A stretch of DNA of 13,739 nucleotides, taken from Candidatus Komeilibacteria bacterium RIFCSPHIGHO2_01_FULL_52_14 (lineage in GTDB: Bacteria > Patescibacteriota > Patescibacteriia > UBA1558 > 2-01-FULL-52-15). The stretch covers positions 1-13,739 of the forward strand of contig MHKK01000004.1 of assembly GCA_001818365.1 (NCBI GenBank). Reading direction: 5' to 3'. Below the pieces are notes generated by a model that saw nothing but the letters and a program-made list of their open reading frames with translations, had not been told where the DNA came from and searched no databases. Shown in pieces: positions 11,695-13,739 of this stretch. Positions within the stretch are counted from its first letter, which is position 1, and each line of letters starts with the position of its first letter. A program made the position numbers and the translations under genes.

Positions 11695-12911
11695 TATTGT
11701 CTTGTTACCAGCAAATAAGCATTAAAGATGTAGGTCAGTGCCATGAGAACCTCGAATCGTACCGGTATGAGCTTGTCTTGCTTCTGTAGTGTCCGCAAGA
11801 GCAGGAAATACACGAGCGGAAAAAAATCCAGTCCATACCGATATCCGAGCTGCGCGGCACCGATGCCATAATACAGCAAAACAGGAATCGCCGTACATGC
11901 AATACCGATCCACAGAAAGAGCTCGAGCCGGTCGCCGATGCGCCGCCACAACAAACTCAACAGGTACGGAGCCGTGTAAATAATCCCGACTCCCCACAAT
12001 GAAAACGTCACGTATGGAAATACAAGCGCCTGCCCAGGAGGACTTGTAACCGGTAACGGCCCGGAAAACAAAAAATAATAAAGGTTGCCGGGTAGATGCC
12101 GGATGCCGAAAAGACCCGCATCTCTCATTGCCCCGAGATCAATCCCCGAATAGGCAAGGCCATAACCGGATTCGAGTGGCGAACCAAAGCGTACGACATT
12201 GTACCAGGCCAAAAAAAGAACAGAAATAAGAACGGGAATAAGCAAGGATGCGAAAACACGACACATGTCGCGAAAGGAGTGCCGATGTCTCACAGCCGCA
12301 TCGATCATAAAAAAAATGATAGACAATACGGCTGTGCCGCGAGTCGCCAATAGGCAAGCATATAATAAACCGATGCGGCCATAGCGTCTTTTCCCCAGGT
12401 ACTCATACAACACCATGACCAGCAAGAGCACGACGATGATACTGCTCATGCCGTTGGGGCTGGGATACACATTGACAAACAGCATCGGCGAAGCAAATAT
12501 AAATGCGAACGCTACCCAAAATCCATTCTGTACCGTGAAATCCATGCGTCGCGCGAGCTTATACCATGCAAAAAAACAGAGACCTATCAAAAGATAGGTT
12601 ATGATATGCGTGGCCGCCCATGCAGGCACCGCCAAAAACAATAAATATATGGCCGCGGGAAATGGACCAAAGGGAATATATACTTTGTCCTGATAATAAA
12701 TAAAATCAATGACAGGATACCCCTGCTGTAGAATCGGGCTCTGAAGATCGAGCCGTCCATGGGAAATACTCTCCGCCAACATGCGGAAAGCGTTGTATTC
12801 AAGATTTCCCGAGATTCTGGAAAAAATAAGCAAAACCGCGCTTGCAATTAAAATACCTATGACGCCGTACTGGCGAGTTGCCGTATGTATTTGAGGCCAC
12901 GTGAACTGCAT
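11694..12911 (-). CDS. Polytopic GT-C-like glycosyltransferase, copy 2 of a paralogous pair
   Basis: From ATG 12911 the product is 405 residues, one more than its paralog at 8221-9435, which supports this start; an in-frame TTG at 12938 would add nine residues. The two proteins line up along their length. Conserved stretches include ATRGTAVLSIIFF, AMRD(M/A)GLFG, NLYYF, GPLP(I/V)T, TAPYLLSL and LQLGYRY/AQLGYRY with a following (A/G)LDF. The first loop has an acidic, aromatic and proline-rich layout: FRMLAESISHGRLDLQ, then a YIPFGPFPAAIY segment. It is the first gene of a unit with the 733-residue protein. Family assignment is to the GT-C superfamily only, by topology and motif style. Confidence 0.8.
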   Translation of the reverse strand: MQFTWPQIHTATRQYGVIGILIASAVLLIFSRISGNLEYNAFRMLAESISHGRLDLQSPILQQGYPVIDFIYYQDKVYIPFGPFPAAIYLLFLAVPAWAATHIITYLLIGLCFFAWYKLARRMDFTVQNGFWVAFAFIFASPMLFVNVYPSPNGMSSIIVVLLLVMVLYEYLGKRRYGRIGLLYACLLATRGTAVLSIIFFMIDAAVRHRHSFRDMCRVFASLLIPVLISVLFLAWYNVVRFGSPLESGYGLAYSGIDLGAMRDAGLFGIRHLPGNLYYFLFSGPLPVTSPPGQALVFPYVTFSLWGVGIIYTAPYLLSLLWRRIGDRLELFLWIGIACTAIPVLLYYGIGAAQLGYRYGLDFFPLVYFLLLRTLQKQDKLIPVRFEVLMALTYIFNAYLLVTRQ

Positions 12912-12948
12912 CTGGATAAACGGGATTAACGAAATCAAAACTGCATTA

Positions 12949-12957
12949 ATGATAGCA
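12949..12957 (-). promoter_or_regulatory. Possible extended -10 for the copy 2 GT-C operon
   Basis: The minus strand reads TGCTATCAT. It leaves about 37 nt to ATG 12911 and 10 nt to the alternative TTG 12938. No clear -35. Confidence 0.35.
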
Positions 12958-13032
12958 CACCTGTACTGGCCGGCATCGGGATACGTCTTGATAAGCAGCC
13001 GGGAGCCATCTTTCGCCCCGAATCTTTGATGA

Positions 13033-13063
13033 TTGATACTATTACTCGATATAAGTGTATACT
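13033..13063 (+). promoter_or_regulatory. Probable promoter of the right-edge membrane protein gene
   Basis: TTGATA (13033-13038) and TATACT (13058-13063) are 19 nt apart; a second hexamer TATAAT lies at 13065-13070. The start codon at 13120 is about 50 nt further on, and there is no clear Shine-Dalgarno motif before it. Confidence 0.45.
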
Positions 13064-13119
13064 ATATAATAATATGCTCGACCATACTCAATATAAAAAA
13101 CAGCAATATCCAAAACACG

Positions 13120-13739
13120 ATGGAACGATTCATTCAGACCTATAAAAACGGGCTTCTTTTAAGCATCACGGTAATTTTTTTAGCCGTATTCGTTTCTTTT
13201 TCCCGGGGCAGAGTGGAAAAAAATTTCTTCCTGTTCATTATTCTCAGTTGTATTTTTATTGCAACGTACCCATTTATAAAAAAAATATGGAAAATTCTTT
13301 TTTCCGTATCCCGTGACGCGGCTGCCCACATCACGATACAACGCTCCCTACTTTTTACCGTTCTCGGTTTGATGATTCTCTACGGCAGTACGTACGTCTT
13401 CTATGCATATTGGGATTCTCTTCCTAAGGCGCCGGCAACCGAAATTCTCATTGGCTTGTCGCTGATATTTTTTAACATAGCCGCAGTAATCGCGGTATAT
13501 CTATGGCTCACTTTTATAGCATACAATATCGGCTCACGGGTGATTGCGAAATATTTCAAAATTGCTTTCACCGAAGTGGAGCATTTTCTCGTTTCCGTCG
13601 GAATGGGTCTGTACGGCATTATTCTGTTTTACTTTTTGCTGACTTCTCTTCGCCTCCTCGTTGTCGGTTTACCGCTTCTGATCGGTTTTACCTGTATCCG
13701 TACTTATCAATTGCGGCGACACATCGTTGGATTCTTGGG
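13120..13739 (+). CDS. Polytopic membrane protein, unrecognised, cut by the right edge
   Basis: An open frame runs from ATG 13120 to the end of the window (206 complete codons, no stop). The translation starts MERFIQTYKNGLLLSITVIF and contains about six hydrophobic helices: two near 11-28 and 37-52, two near 76-95 and 108-131, and two near 155-175 and 179-192. Short charged linkers lie between them, including EVEHF before the fifth. I do not recognise the family. The gene is divergent from the GT-C operon and has a promoter-like sequence upstream. The predicted protein is AT-richer in codon choice than the glycosyltransferases by eye. It may be another envelope or transport protein. Confidence 0.75.
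   Translation, partial: MERFIQTYKNGLLLSITVIFLAVFVSFSRGRVEKNFFLFIILSCIFIATYPFIKKIWKILFSVSRDAAAHITIQRSLLFTVLGLMILYGSTYVFYAYWDSLPKAPATEILIGLSLIFFNIAAVIAVYLWLTFIAYNIGSRVIAKYFKIAFTEVEHFLVSVGMGLYGIILFYFLLTSLRLLVVGLPLLIGFTCIRTYQLRRHIVGFL

Noticed and set aside
13074..13145. 23-codon frame ahead of the right-edge gene, a possible leader peptide
   Set aside because: Its start is close to the promoter hexamers, it has no ribosome binding site, and nothing in it suggests attenuation.
13140..13619. Minus-strand open frames at 13140-13334 and 13401-13619
   Set aside because: Both are shadows of the plus-strand membrane protein gene that is open to the right edge.
1..13739. UGA read as glycine (code 25), suggested by the CPR setting and glycine tRNAs
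   Set aside because: Genes end at TGA where expected, one of them directly before a terminator hairpin, no in-frame TGA is needed to complete a protein, and no tRNA with anticodon TCA is seen.

Overview
The window looks like a chromosomal piece of a Patescibacteria/CPR (Parcubacteria-like) bacterium. This is an inference from gene content: a small VirB2-like pilin of the kind common in these genomes, a DUF5671-type membrane protein, a minimal GIY-YIG protein, and a glycosyltransferase-rich envelope cluster. Shine-Dalgarno signals are weak, and extended -10 promoters of the form TGnTATACT recur very close to start codons. All three stop codons are used normally. No plasmid, phage or transposase gene was seen.

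Layout. At 1-523 the C-terminal part of an unrecognised plus-strand protein runs in from the left edge and converges on a minus-strand pair: a cysteine-rich membrane-anchored protein (1573-2106) coupled by ATGA to a GT-B glycosyltransferase (506-1576). From 2160 to 2960 lies a complex RNA/repeat region. It holds an intact tRNA-Gly(CCC), a GIY-YIG gene bracketed by imperfect inverted repeats, and several tRNA-Gly-like fragments broken up by short GC-rich palindromes. A small unknown gene (3010-3375) and a VirB2-like pilin gene (3436-3786) converge on a perfect 20-bp bidirectional terminator. A second RNA/repeat region (3880-4165) holds an intact tRNA-Gly(TCC) in the loop of a 10-bp inverted repeat, and upstream of it a tRNA-Gly(TCC)-like copy interrupted by the same palindrome family at the same D-arm position. 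Next come a coupled pair for a membrane-anchored PEBP-like protein and an alkyltransferase-like protein (4224-5149), and divergently a five-helix membrane protein with a pseudopilin-like tail (5253-6242).

From 6239 to 12911 the minus strand is mostly envelope glycosylation. There is a dolichyl-phosphate-glucose-synthase-like GT2, another GT2 directly downstream of a polytopic GT-C-like protein, a 733-residue GT-C-like protein, and a second copy of the 404-residue polytopic family. A likely scheme is that the GT2 enzymes load sugars on polyprenyl phosphate and the polytopic proteins transfer them outside the membrane. This is inference from family type. A small tail-anchored protein (7186-7485) sits inside the cluster on the opposite strand, and an unrecognised polytopic protein (13120 onward) leaves the window on the right.

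The most unusual part is the tRNA-Gly / palindrome / GIY-YIG region. All tRNA-like sequence in the window is of the glycine type, both isoacceptors have a palindrome-interrupted relative nearby, and the tRNA 3'-end sequence CGCTCCA recurs at the repeat boundaries, including the ends of the GIY-YIG unit.
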